Of a stretch of DNA of 64,000 nt, positions 53,824 to 63,395 are shown one piece after another. The stretch is from Oscillospiraceae bacterium (lineage in GTDB: Bacteria > Bacillota > Clostridia > Oscillospirales > Ruminococcaceae). The position numbers were made by a program, and so were the translations under genes. Each line of letters starts with the position of its first letter. Within the stretch, counting starts at the first letter, position 1. The stretch is taken from positions 1-64,000 of the forward strand of contig JAIHAL010000007.1 in NCBI GenBank assembly GCA_020054675.1, written 5' to 3'. The notes under the pieces are model-generated. The model had not been told where the DNA came from. It saw only the letters and a list, made by a program, of their open reading frames with translations, and did no database searches.

Positions 53824-56475
53824 TTACCTGGTTTTAGCATCTTTTCTTATGTAGAAGAAAAGTCCCGCTCCACCTGCCGCAACAGCCAGCAGAAGCACCG
53901 ATGCAAACATTATGTCGCTTGTTTTCATAACTATCGGCTTTGCATTGTCTTTAAAGCTTGCGCCAACCGCAAGGTCTGATGTGGTAAGCGGCCTGTCCGC
54001 AGTCACCGCAACATAACTGCTTGCATGCTTGAACCTGAAAGTAACCGTTCCGTCGTCATTTACCTTTTTGCTGTCAATTGTTTCAAAAGCTTTTGTGCTT
54101 TCATTGAAGTAAAAGAGCGTCACATACTTGCCTACGGTATTTGTTCCGGAAGCTTTAAAGGTAAGATATCCTGTAAACGGGAACGCACCGTTGTAATTAA
54201 GGTCAAACGGCTGCCTGTCCTTAAAAGCATTGAATTTTGACATATACTTTGAATCAATAGAGCTTGCATTCATTGTCACGCCAAGATTTACACCGCTGTC
54301 AGTGGATTTTACGCTTTCGCCGTTTATCCTCCACGAATAATCCTTCATGTCAAGCAAAAGGTCAATGTCAAGGCCTTTCAATGCTTCAAGGGTTTTCTTG
54401 TCAAGTGTTGTGGATTTTGACATGTCAACCTTTATAGTCTTGCCCTCATTGCCGTCATAAAGAAGGTCTATCAGCGAATCATATGATTTTGCGGTTATTA
54501 TTACCTCACCGTCAGCATTTACAACCGTTTCTTTTATTCCTTCCGATTTACTTACAAATTTAACTGTAAGGGTTTCGTTCCTTGTAACATTGCCGACCGT
54601 GTATTCATCGTCATCAACGGTTATTGTATTTCCCGTATATGTAACGCTTTGAACTCTGCAATCAACATCAGGAACAATGGTAAAGGTAAACGGCTCGCCC
54701 TTTTTAACTTTTATTGTGCTGTCGGATGGCGTAACTGTTCCGCCGGCATTTTTTACAACCTTGATTGTATAAGTTTCATAAACGCCGAATTCCGCAGAAA
54801 ACTGCATATCCCTGTCAACCGTAATTGAAGTGTTTTCGGAAGTTGAAACTTTAGTATCACCGATTTTGAGCGCTGTAAGCGAATAGCCGTTTGCGGGAGT
54901 TGCCTTAACTATAAGGGTTGAACCCAACGGAACATATTCGTCGTTTACAACTTCCTCATTGTTAAGGTAAACTTTCAATGTTCCGTTTGTCGGAGGCACA
55001 ATTTTTATTTGCTTTAATGAGGACGTTACATTTGCTCCGGCGCCTATTCCCACAAGCACAGGAGTATCGCCCGGTACTGCTCCGAATGCCCCGTATGCAT
55101 TCCTGCCATTAAGTTCATATGCAAAATTTGCCTTCTTCATATATGCAAGCGTTCTTGTATGGTTTGAGTCGCTGTTTGCATAATCCGCATAATAGCTGTT
55201 TGTTACGGTTGCCCTGTTTGATTCAGGGGCATAAAGGTACGGGTTTGTTGTATAGCTGTTTTCAATGGTTGAGGAATTCGAATAGCCTATAATTCCTCCG
55301 CGGTACTGTCCGCCATTTATTGAACCTTTGCCATAGCAATTTGAAACTTTTGTGCTGTCTTCCGCCCTTCCTATAAGCCCGCCGACGCCATATCCGGAAT
55401 TAACTCCGCCTGAGCTTGAAACCGCACCTGTGGAGTAGCATTTTTCGAGCAAAGTTGAACCAATCGAACGTGCAACAATTGCCCCTACATCCTTTGAGCC
55501 GGATGCAGTTGACATAACCCCAAGATTTTTTATTGTTGCTCCATCAGTTTTTGCAAAAATTCCGGAATATCCGTCCGAATTTGCCGAAACCGAGCCGCTT
55601 ATAATCTTTCCGTCGCCGTTAAAAATACCTTTAAAAGGATAAGTTTCAGTTCCTATCGGCACAAATGAGGTCAGCGTTATGTTGCTTGACAATTTATAGC
55701 AGGCATCGGCATAATATTTACTTGCACCATATGTCATATTATTATTTACAAAAATAGCGAGACTTGCCATATCAGATGCTGATGAAATTATAAAAGGAGC
55801 ATCAGCAGTGCCGCTTCCGGCAGCAAAAGGAGTTATATAATCAAATGTGGGGCGGTTTGAAGCACCATCTTTCCATAATACAGGCTCACCCAAATTACGA
55901 TTATCATCATTAAAACTATTGGCAATTTCCGTGGTTGAATTATAATAGCACGCAACCATTGTCCCACTAATTGTCCCACTAAAAGCTCCGCCTATAAGTG
56001 CGTCAACATCATTGACTTGGGAGGTACTTTCCTTAACCGTCGAATTTATAGCATAGCAGTTTTGAATTCTTGCGCCATTATTAGCCGAACCAGCAATCAC
56101 ACCGGCTGTGCTTGTTCCGGTTATATTTGCTTTATCAAAGCCAAGGTTTTTTATAACCGCGCTGCTTCCCAAGCTGGCAAAAAGTCCAGCACTTGAAACA
56201 CTACTTGAAGAACCGACTATAAGATTTTTTATAACATGCCCCCTGCCGTCAAGCGTACCTGCAAATTCACCCGCAATCGGAGTCCATTCCCCCGAAAGAG
56301 TTATATCGGCAGCAAGATAATAGCTGCCCGAACCTGAAATGTTTTTAAGAGCATCCGCGCTTGAAATAGCCGCAGCAGTTTCAGCTTTTGCAGGAATTCC
56401 CGCAAAAGGCAAAACAAAAGCCGCAAAGAAAACCACAAAAGCAGTAATTAAATTCCCCATTTTTTTAATAAGCAT
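53824..56475 (-). CDS. Large secreted GLUG-repeat protein, C-terminally membrane anchored
   Basis: The 883-residue protein starts at ATG behind GGAGG. It has a signal peptide ending near IPAKAETAA (about 30), then a beta-helix-like region with GLUG-type repeats (for example YGVGGLIGRAEDSTKVSNCYG, about 379-399) to about residue 470, an Ig-like or bacterial-repeat region (about 505-650), a further domain, and a C-terminal transmembrane helix (about 853-873) followed by RKDAKTR. There is no LPxTG before that helix, so anchoring would be by the helix rather than sortase. The overall architecture suggests a surface adhesin or glycan-binding protein. Confidence 0.85.
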   Translation of the reverse strand: MLIKKMGNLITAFVVFFAAFVLPFAGIPAKAETAAAISSADALKNISGSGSYYLAADITLSGEWTPIAGEFAGTLDGRGHVIKNLIVGSSSSVSSAGLFASLGSSAVIKNLGFDKANITGTSTAGVIAGSANNGARIQNCYAINSTVKESTSQVNDVDALIGGAFSGTISGTMVACYYNSTTEIANSFNDDNRNLGEPVLWKDGASNRPTFDYITPFAAGSGTADAPFIISSASDMASLAIFVNNNMTYGASKYYADACYKLSSNITLTSFVPIGTETYPFKGIFNGDGKIISGSVSANSDGYSGIFAKTDGATIKNLGVMSTASGSKDVGAIVARSIGSTLLEKCYSTGAVSSSGGVNSGYGVGGLIGRAEDSTKVSNCYGKGSINGGQYRGGIIGYSNSSTIENSYTTNPYLYAPESNRATVTNSYYADYANSDSNHTRTLAYMKKANFAYELNGRNAYGAFGAVPGDTPVLVGIGAGANVTSSLKQIKIVPPTNGTLKVYLNNEEVVNDEYVPLGSTLIVKATPANGYSLTALKIGDTKVSTSENTSITVDRDMQFSAEFGVYETYTIKVVKNAGGTVTPSDSTIKVKKGEPFTFTIVPDVDCRVQSVTYTGNTITVDDDEYTVGNVTRNETLTVKFVSKSEGIKETVVNADGEVIITAKSYDSLIDLLYDGNEGKTIKVDMSKSTTLDKKTLEALKGLDIDLLLDMKDYSWRINGESVKSTDSGVNLGVTMNASSIDSKYMSKFNAFKDRQPFDLNYNGAFPFTGYLTFKASGTNTVGKYVTLFYFNESTKAFETIDSKKVNDDGTVTFRFKHASSYVAVTADRPLTTSDLAVGASFKDNAKPIVMKTSDIMFASVLLLAVAAGGAGLFFYIRKDAKTR

Positions 56476-56615
56476 AAACACACCTCCGCAATATTACCCG
56501 TTGTCGGACAAATTATAGCATATTTCGGAAAAAAACACAATATATTTTTTAAAAATTTTAATAATAAAAAATGTACAAAATCTCTTCCCGCTTTAAGTAG
56601 AATATGCCAAAACAA

Positions 56616-56646
56616 AAATGCCCGCCGCAAGGCAAGGCATTTTTTA
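56616..56646 (-). terminator. Terminator after the PAS-GGDEF gene
   Basis: On the minus strand AAATGCC and GGCATTTTTG form a stem around a GC-rich loop that can pair within itself. Confidence 0.6.
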
Positions 56647-56658
56647 TACAATATTAAA

Positions 56659-58020
56659 TTAAAATCCGTCGTAAAATTTGCAATATCGGTTTTTGCCTTT
56701 TCTTTTGGCTTCGTAAAGGGCTTCGTCCGCTTTTTTCAAAAGCGTTTCGTAATCACGTCCATCGGCAGGATATGTTGAGATACCCACGCTGCCGCTTACT
56801 TTTACGGATTCTTTTCCGGGAAGACGTATGGAATTTAAAATCCCGCAGATTGCCGAAGCCTTTTCCTCCGCAAGGAAATCCGACTGTATTCCCCTTAGGA
56901 ATACAAGAAATTCATCCCCGCCTATCCGCCCGAGCACATCTGTTGAGCGGAATACTTTGCGGAGCTCCTCAGCAAACTGCACAAGCACATTATCTCCCGC
57001 AAGATGGCCGCAGCAATCATTTATGCTCTTGAAATTGTCTATGTCAACCATTATAAAAGCGTGGCAGGCATCATAATCTTCCTTTATGTACTGCTCAATC
57101 ATTTTCCTTGTCGTCCTTGCGTTTGAAAGCTTGGTAAGCGAATCCCTCTGCGCTTTTTCCTTTAATTTAACGGTTTCCTTCATTTGGTCGTCTATATTTA
57201 CAATCTTCCCCACAGATTTCAAAGGAACATTGTTTTTATCAAAAATTGTCGTAAAGCATATGGAATACCATTTTATTTCACCATCAAGTTCTTTTACCCT
57301 GTATTTGTTTGAATATCTCAAATTGCCCTTTCTCATGTTTTCATATATGTCAAGAAAAATCGGCCAATCCTCTTTTAAAATTATCTCTCTTTTTTCGACG
57401 GATTTTTTATACTCAGGGACAATCTTTTCCTCAAGCCCGAAATGTCTGCAATATTTTTCCGAGTACACCATGGTGTCCGTTTCGTTTATATATTCAAAAA
57501 GGTACTCATTGCTTATGTCCGAAACGATTCTGTACCTTTCTTCCTCTATTTCAAGCCTGCGCTGTGTTTCCTTCATCTCCGTTATATCCGTAAAGATGCA
57601 CATTACGGTATAGCGTGACTCCTTTTCCTCTATTGCCCTGCCCTGCACCATTATCCAAGCTTCGCTCCCGTCTTTTTTGCGAATCCTGTATTCCATATGT
57701 GCAGTTTTTTTCTCTTTAAGATTTTTCTTTATATTCTTAAAAAGTTTTACTATATCGTCAAAGAAAATCAGCTGTTCCCCTCGGTTTATAAGCTCTATGT
57801 ACTCGTTCCTTGAATATCCCGTAAGCTCAAAAAATCCATCCGAAGCATACCTTATTATTATTTCCCCATTTTTTATGTCAATATCAACTTTGGCAACCCC
57901 GCCGGGAATGCTGTTTGTAAGCGCTTCAAGCTCTGCATACGCTTCAATAAGCCTGTCGTAAATACCTTTAAAACCTGTCGCATCCACTGCTGTTTCCATG
58001 CGGTATATCAGTTTCCCCAT
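56659..58020 (-). CDS. PAS-domain diguanylate cyclase
   Basis: The 453-residue protein starts at ATG 58020; an in-frame ATG eight codons upstream has no ribosome site. It contains at least two PAS domains (about 20-150 with DGFFELTGYSRNEYIELI, and about 160-280) and a C-terminal GGDEF domain with RIGGDEFLVFL. An inhibitory I-site RSTD lies five residues before GGDEF. The enzyme should make cyclic di-GMP. No signal peptide or membrane segment is seen, so it is cytosolic; the ligand of the PAS domains is unknown. Confidence 0.92.
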   Translation of the reverse strand: MGKLIYRMETAVDATGFKGIYDRLIEAYAELEALTNSIPGGVAKVDIDIKNGEIIIRYASDGFFELTGYSRNEYIELINRGEQLIFFDDIVKLFKNIKKNLKEKKTAHMEYRIRKKDGSEAWIMVQGRAIEEKESRYTVMCIFTDITEMKETQRRLEIEEERYRIVSDISNEYLFEYINETDTMVYSEKYCRHFGLEEKIVPEYKKSVEKREIILKEDWPIFLDIYENMRKGNLRYSNKYRVKELDGEIKWYSICFTTIFDKNNVPLKSVGKIVNIDDQMKETVKLKEKAQRDSLTKLSNARTTRKMIEQYIKEDYDACHAFIMVDIDNFKSINDCCGHLAGDNVLVQFAEELRKVFRSTDVLGRIGGDEFLVFLRGIQSDFLAEEKASAICGILNSIRLPGKESVKVSGSVGISTYPADGRDYETLLKKADEALYEAKRKGKNRYCKFYDGF

Positions 58021-58209
58021 TCCGTCATCCCGCCCTCCTCTCATAACAAATTTTTACACTTCGCATAATAATTATTATATCACAAATCTTAAAAATGTCA
58101 ATATTTTTTATTTACACATTATAAAAACATTGGACTTTTTTATATCCAACTTGTTAAGTTTAACTATTTAAAAATTTTTGTGAATTTTTCATTATTTTAC
58201 AGGGACAAA

Positions 58210-58235
58210 AAAACCGTCCGGATTCGGACGGCCAA
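58210..58235. terminator. Terminator after the DUF47 gene
   Basis: CCGTCCGGATTCGGACGG folds to an 8-bp hairpin, with A-rich sequence on the plus strand giving a T tract on the minus strand. Confidence 0.85.
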
Positions 58236-58247
58236 AAGCTTTATTCA

Positions 58248-58871
58248 TTATGAATTTTTAAGTATAGCCCATTCTATTGTGTCGCAGACGTGTTCGCAGG
58301 CATCGCAGCAGTTTTCAAACCTTGAAAAGGTTTCCCTCCACTTCATTATTTCAAGCGTATCGGAACATTCGCTGAAAAGCCTCCTCATCGCCTCGGCATA
58401 AAGCCTGTCCCCTTCGTCCTCAAGCTTATTGACTTCAACTATATAATTGTTGATTGAATTTGATTTGCGGAAAAACTTAAATTCCTCCGCCACCTTTTTC
58501 AGCGCTTCGCAGCATTTTACCACAAGATTTGCAAATTCAACCGCTTCCGCCCTTATGGAAGTTATATTGAACATATAAAGCCTGAGCATTACATCCTCAA
58601 CCTCATCGGTCACATTATCAAGGTCCTGCGCAAGGTTCATTATATCCTCGCGGTCAATTGGGGTTATAAATTCCTTTGCAAGATTTGACATCATTTCATG
58701 CTTGTCAAGGTCCGCCGCATGTTCAATTTTATGGATTTCCTTTATTTTTTTCTCAATTTCGTCCGGATTGTAGTTTGCTATTGTATCGCGCAAAAATTTT
58801 GCCTCTTCGCATGAATAATCGACCATGCGGGCAAAAGCCTTAAAATAATCGTAATTGCTGTTCCTTGCCAT
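58248..58871 (-). CDS. DUF47 / PhoU-like protein, Pit partner
   Basis: The 207-residue soluble helical protein is of the DUF47 family (PhoU-like), with KIEHAADLDKHEMMSNLAKEFITPIDREDIMNLAQDLDNVTDEVEDV at about 48-93, where acidic residues bind metals. It follows pit by 22 nt. DUF47 proteins accompany Pit transporters and are thought to restrain phosphate uptake. Confidence 0.92.
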   Translation of the reverse strand: MARNSNYDYFKAFARMVDYSCEEAKFLRDTIANYNPDEIEKKIKEIHKIEHAADLDKHEMMSNLAKEFITPIDREDIMNLAQDLDNVTDEVEDVMLRLYMFNITSIRAEAVEFANLVVKCCEALKKVAEEFKFFRKSNSINNYIVEVNKLEDEGDRLYAEAMRRLFSECSDTLEIMKWRETFSRFENCCDACEHVCDTIEWAILKNS

Positions 58872-58893
58872 AACTCAAAACCTCACATTCCTT

Positions 58894-59943
58894 TTAAAAA
58901 AGCCATATAAACAATTTTGCCATAAGATAACCTATAATTCCGCAGCCGGGAAAAGTCATAACCCAAGCAAAAACCATCTCTTTAACTATTCCCCAGTCAA
59001 CGGACGAAACCCTTTTTTCAGCGCCGACGCCCATAATTGCGGTAGTCTTTGTATGCGTTGTGCTTACCGGAATTCCCGTCAGCGACGAAAGCAAAAGGCA
59101 TCCCGCCGCAGCCATATCAGCCGCAAAACCTTGATATTTTTCAAGCCTTACCATGTTCATGCCGACGGCTTTTATTATTCTGTATCCGCCTATTGAAGTG
59201 CCAAGCGCCATCACCGCCGAACAAAGCAGCATCAGCCAAAGCGGTATCCTGAATGTGGAAACATTCTGCCCTTTAGCAAGAAACATTCCCAGCATAAAAA
59301 CGCCCATGAACTTCTGTCCATCCTGCGCGCCGTGCATAAATGCCATTGCCGCCGCGCCGAAAATCTGGCCGCCTTGAAAAAATTTTGCCGTCTTTCTCCT
59401 GTCAATGCTCCTGCATATCACGGTTATGAGCCTTGAAGAGAGCCATCCCATTGCAAATCCGAGAACGGACGAAAAGATAAGCCCATATATTACCTTCATC
59501 CAAGCTCCGCCGTTTATGCCTTCAAATCCGTTTCTCATTGCAATTGCCGCTCCGGAAAGCCCTGCAATAAGCGCATGCCCCTCGCTGGTTGGGATACCGA
59601 AAATCCAAGCCGCCGTCGCCCATGAAACAATTGCAAAAAGCGCGGCGCAAAGTGCCACCGTAGCTTCGTGGGTATCACTTCCAAAATCAACCATGCTATA
59701 AATCGTTTGCGCAACGGTTGCGTTAAGCAGCGTCATCACCAAAACCCCGAAAAAGTTGAAAACCGCCGCCATAAGTATTGCGCTGCGCGGGTGCATCGAA
59801 CGCGTTGAAATGCATGTTGCTATCGCGTTTGGAGCATCCGTCCAGCCGTTTACCAAAATCACCCCAAGAGTGAGCAAGGCGGTCAAAAACAGCGGCAAGC
59901 TCCCTGTTATCTGCCCCAAAAATTCAGGCAATGTAATTGTCAT
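58894..59943 (-). CDS. Inorganic phosphate transporter, Pit family
   Basis: The 349-residue protein has about nine transmembrane segments and the two Pit signatures: NGWTDAPNAIATCIS (about 32-46) and GIPVSTTHTKTTAIMGVGA in the C-terminal half. It imports phosphate, likely as a metal complex, using a proton or sodium gradient. With the DUF47 gene it forms a two-gene operon. Confidence 0.94.
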   Translation of the reverse strand: MTITLPEFLGQITGSLPLFLTALLTLGVILVNGWTDAPNAIATCISTRSMHPRSAILMAAVFNFFGVLVMTLLNATVAQTIYSMVDFGSDTHEATVALCAALFAIVSWATAAWIFGIPTSEGHALIAGLSGAAIAMRNGFEGINGGAWMKVIYGLIFSSVLGFAMGWLSSRLITVICRSIDRRKTAKFFQGGQIFGAAAMAFMHGAQDGQKFMGVFMLGMFLAKGQNVSTFRIPLWLMLLCSAVMALGTSIGGYRIIKAVGMNMVRLEKYQGFAADMAAAGCLLLSSLTGIPVSTTHTKTTAIMGVGAEKRVSSVDWGIVKEMVFAWVMTFPGCGIIGYLMAKLFIWLF

Positions 59944-60180
59944 ACCTTAATTCCCCTTAATAGTTTTACAAAATTTACTTAGAATTTACATTTTAAAACC
60001 CATACGAACTTATGATACCACATCAGCTTTTTTTTAAAAAGAGGTAACAATCATATTTTACCCTTTGTTAATATAAAAAATAAATTTTTAGATTTTTCCC
60101 TGTCAACTTATTAAAATCCAACTTATTTGCTCATTAATGTTTTGTTTACAATTTTACTGCTTTATCTTTTTTATAAATAT

Positions 60181-60189
60181 GATATAATA
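60181..60189 (+). promoter_or_regulatory. Extended -10 promoter of the response regulator
   Basis: TGATATAAT (TATAAT at 60184-60189) is an extended -10 box, 65 nt before the start. The remainder of 59944-60180 is AT-rich and shows no gene. Confidence 0.6.
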
Positions 60190-60253
60190 TTTTTGATTGC
60201 TTTAATAAAGTATTTGCGGTGTTCTCCACAAACCACGCAAAAGGAGAATAAAT

Positions 60254-60985
60254 ATGAATAACAAAACTACTATTCTTGTTGTTGATGACGACAAAACCAC
60301 AGCAAGCTTTTTATCCACGGTGCTTACATCAAACGATTACCGTGTGCTTACAATTTCCACCGGAAGGGAGGCTCTCACGGTGGTTTCTTCGCATTGCCCG
60401 GATGTCATGCTCCTTGACCTCGGGCTTCCTGATATGGACGGCATGGAGGTTTTAAAGGCCGTAAGGGAATGGTCCTCCATCCCTATTATAATAGTATCGG
60501 CAAGAAATTCCGACCGCGACAAGGCAAATGCCCTTGACAGCGGGGCCGACGATTATGTAACAAAGCCGTTCAGCACTTTGGAGCTTTTGGCAAGAATCCG
60601 CTGCGCAATACGCCACAACCGGAAAACAACACTTGGCTCCGATGAAAACAGCTCCGTTTACAACATCGGGGATTTGTCGATAGACTACGACAAGAGGATT
60701 GTCACCGTATGCGGCGAAGATGTGCACCTTACGCAAATCGAATATAAAATCATAACCCTGCTTGCCAAATATTCCGGCCGCGTGCTCACATATGATTTTA
60801 TAATCAATGAAATCTGGGGGCCTTTCGGTTCAAAGGACAATCAAATCCTGCGCGTGAATATGGCGAATATAAGGCGCAAGATAGAAAAAAATCCCGCCGA
60901 GCCGAAATATATCCTGACGGAAGTCGGCGTTGGGTACAGGATGGTTGAGGAGATTGCAAATGAAAAAAAGAACGGCGCTTTTTAA
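60254..60985 (+). CDS. OmpR/KdpE-family response regulator
   Basis: The 243-residue regulator has an N-terminal receiver domain: acidic pocket VVDDDKT, phospho-Asp in MLLDLGLPDMDG (about 54-65), Lys in VTKPF, and a C-terminal winged-helix DNA-binding domain (LTQIEYKIITLLAKYSGRVLTYDFIINEIWG). It resembles KdpE. No histidine kinase is next to it, so it is an orphan here. The following popT gene overlaps it by 26 bp, which ties the two together. Confidence 0.93.
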   Translation: MNNKTTILVVDDDKTTASFLSTVLTSNDYRVLTISTGREALTVVSSHCPDVMLLDLGLPDMDGMEVLKAVREWSSIPIIIVSARNSDRDKANALDSGADDYVTKPFSTLELLARIRCAIRHNRKTTLGSDENSSVYNIGDLSIDYDKRIVTVCGEDVHLTQIEYKIITLLAKYSGRVLTYDFIINEIWGPFGSKDNQILRVNMANIRRKIEKNPAEPKYILTEVGVGYRMVEEIANEKKNGAF

Positions 60986-61799
60986 TGCCATAAAAGGGCT
61001 TATTGTCGGCTCTTCAATGCTCATTCCGGGGGTAAGCGGCGGCACAATGGCGCTTATCCTTGGAATTTACAAAGATTTAATCCACGCAATAAACAACTTT
61101 TTTAAGGATTTTAAAAGAAGCTTTTTCCTTCTCGCCCAGTTTTGCATAGGCGCGGGACTTGGATTTCTGCTTTTTGCAAGGTTGCTTGATTATGCCATGC
61201 AAAAATTCGAGCTGCCGTTGATGTACTTTTTCATTGGCGCGATACTTGGAGGGATTCCCCTTTTGATAAAGCAATCCGGAGTAAAAAAAGGAGATTTAAA
61301 AGGTCTTGCCGGATGCGGCACAGCGCTTCTGCTTGGAGCGGCAATTGTGCTTTCACTTGGATTCATACCCGAAAACATTTTTGCTTTCGGCGGGGGATTT
61401 TCAATAAAATCAGTACTTATGCAGCTTTTGACCGGAATAATTATAGCCGTTGCGCTGATACTTCCCGGAATAAGCACCTCGCACATGCTTCTTATACTTG
61501 GAATGTACCAGACCATGCTGAAAGCGCTTGAAAATCCTATGGGGAACCTTGTTTTCCTCGGCTCGCTTGCAGTCAGCACCGTCATTGGAGTTTTCCTTAC
61601 CACAAACCTGCTGGAAAAGGCAATGAACAAGTTCCCGCAGGTTACTTATTTTGCAATAATAGGATTTGTGGCCGGCTCGGTTATAGATGTTTTCCCCGGA
61701 TTCCCGCTTGGATGGGAAATACCCGTTTGCATACTCACACTTGGCGCAGGATACGCTGCAATAAACTTCATGTCCAAATTTTCCGAACAAAAAGAATAA
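60960..61799 (+). CDS. popT: DUF368 / PopT polyprenyl-phosphate translocase
   Basis: The 279-residue protein starts at ATG behind GAGGAG (60960). It has the DUF368 signature GLIVGSSMLIPGVSGGTMALILGIY near residues 9-33, about eight transmembrane segments, and the duplicated motif LILPGISTSHMLLILGMY near 175-192. DUF368 proteins have been identified as undecaprenyl-phosphate translocases that recycle the lipid carrier to the inner leaflet. Here it stands before a polyprenol-phosphate glycosyltransferase, which would use that lipid. Confidence 0.93.
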   Translation: MKKRTALFNAIKGLIVGSSMLIPGVSGGTMALILGIYKDLIHAINNFFKDFKRSFFLLAQFCIGAGLGFLLFARLLDYAMQKFELPLMYFFIGAILGGIPLLIKQSGVKKGDLKGLAGCGTALLLGAAIVLSLGFIPENIFAFGGGFSIKSVLMQLLTGIIIAVALILPGISTSHMLLILGMYQTMLKALENPMGNLVFLGSLAVSTVIGVFLTTNLLEKAMNKFPQVTYFAIIGFVAGSVIDVFPGFPLGWEIPVCILTLGAGYAAINFMSKFSEQKE

Positions 61800-61844
61800 A
61801 TTTGCTTATATTGCTTAAAATATCCCCAAAAGGCTCAAAAGGGG

Positions 61845-63386
61845 ATGGAAGCTTTGAAAAGGAATATCCTTTATATGCTTTCGTCCTTTTTTTGCGCCTT
61901 TATTTTTTTCTTTTTTCTCTTTTTTTCTGCAAAGGCATTTCTTAATGTGCCTATTGACTCCGACTACGCAAACCTTGTGCTTGAAGCAAACGATATTCTC
62001 TCCGGGAACATTTTTTTAAAAGGCTGGAACCTTACCGGCATAACCTTTTTCACCACCGATTTGCCGTATTTCATCTTTGGGGCCTTGCTTTTCGGCGTTT
62101 CAGAAAGCGCTTATTTTGCCGCAATTATACTTATGTACTTTGTCCTCTCCATTTCCTGCGTTTTGCTGATTCTCCCCAAGGATAAGGAAAATTTCCCGCT
62201 TTCTCTTTTTGTCCTGCTTTGTGCGGGGGGATTCCCATGCTATTACTCCTGCGAAGTTTTAAGGGCGCATACGCCGGTTTTTTCATATGTGTTTTTTGCC
62301 TTGTTTTTTATGCAAAAAATCATTTCCTCCCAAAAAGCACAGCAAATACACCATGTCCTGTTCGTCATTTTCCTTGCCATTGCCTTTGCGGGAGACCCGA
62401 TAGCCCTGATTTTTGGAATTCTGCCAATCCTTATTTTCAGCATTTACGGGATGTTTTTTTATCCCCATCAGCGAAAGATTTATTTGAAAATACTCATTTG
62501 GGACATCTTTGCGGCGATTTTGGGAAAGCTTGCCGAATTTGCATTTTTAATGGGCGGAACAAACAAAAACTCCTTTATTTCCACAAGGGGATTTATCTCC
62601 GAAGAAAGCATAATTTCAAAGACCCTGCTTTATTTAAAATGCCTTTTAAAAATGCAAAACGCATATTTTTTCAACGGCAGGATTTCCGAGATTTCCACTC
62701 TCATATCGGCTTTCAGAGCAATTTTGGTGCTTTTTTCACTTTACATCATTATAAAAAATTTGATTTCCTTTGCAAATCGGCTGGAGTTTGACTCTATATC
62801 CCTTATTTTAAGCCTTGGATTTTTATTTTTATCCCTTGTTTTTATTTTTACGGACATATCGGTTGATATTTACAGCGCGCGCTACATGGGCGCATTTCCC
62901 ATGCTCTGCGGAATTCTTATTGCAAGATTTTTTTCAACAAAAAGAACTTTTTTTAATAAAATATTAATATTCTTTATGTCCACACTTTTTTTAATCGCGG
63001 CAATCTTTCCTTGGAACAGTTTTAATAAGAAAAGCACCCCGCAAGAAAGGCTTGCTGATTTCTTGCTGCAAAACGGTCTTGAAAGCGGCTGTTCCGCCTT
63101 TTGGGACGCCTCCCATACGACCGTTTCAAGCCTTGGCAAGGTAAAGGTTCGTGCAGTTACATTTCAAAACGGAAACCTTTCAAAATTTTCATGGTTCTGC
63201 AAGGACGAATGGTACTCTGAACCTTTCCGCTTTGTCGTAATAAATCCCTCAAACAAAAACGCCGATTTTGGAATAACAGAGGAGAATATGAGAAAATCTC
63301 TTGGCATCCCCAGAAAAATCCTTGTTTTTGAGGATTATATAATTTACGTTTACGGGAAAAATATTTCCGAAAATATTCGTAAATGA
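61845..63386 (+). CDS. Large membrane protein, possible GT-C glycosyltransferase
   Basis: The 513-residue protein has about ten to eleven transmembrane segments and a small C-terminal soluble domain (about 410-513). The first extracellular loop contains VPIDSDYANLVLEAND (about 36-51), with acidic residues placed where GT-C enzymes keep their catalytic acid. The start is uncertain: ATG 61845 lies too close to the GGGG, and TTG 61854 is an alternative. It lies between popT and a polyprenyl-phosphate glycosyltransferase, so use of a lipid-linked sugar on a surface polymer is plausible. I do not recognise the family with certainty. Confidence 0.6.
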   Translation: MEALKRNILYMLSSFFCAFIFFFFLFFSAKAFLNVPIDSDYANLVLEANDILSGNIFLKGWNLTGITFFTTDLPYFIFGALLFGVSESAYFAAIILMYFVLSISCVLLILPKDKENFPLSLFVLLCAGGFPCYYSCEVLRAHTPVFSYVFFALFFMQKIISSQKAQQIHHVLFVIFLAIAFAGDPIALIFGILPILIFSIYGMFFYPHQRKIYLKILIWDIFAAILGKLAEFAFLMGGTNKNSFISTRGFISEESIISKTLLYLKCLLKMQNAYFFNGRISEISTLISAFRAILVLFSLYIIIKNLISFANRLEFDSISLILSLGFLFLSLVFIFTDISVDIYSARYMGAFPMLCGILIARFFSTKRTFFNKILIFFMSTLFLIAAIFPWNSFNKKSTPQERLADFLLQNGLESGCSAFWDASHTTVSSLGKVKVRAVTFQNGNLSKFSWFCKDEWYSEPFRFVVINPSNKNADFGITEENMRKSLGIPRKILVFEDYIIYVYGKNISENIRK

Positions 63387-63395
63387 GGGGATAAA

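Noticed and set aside
53824..53900. Sortase LPxTG signal at the end of the GLUG protein
   Set aside because: The residues before the terminal hydrophobic helix contain no LPxTG-like motif.
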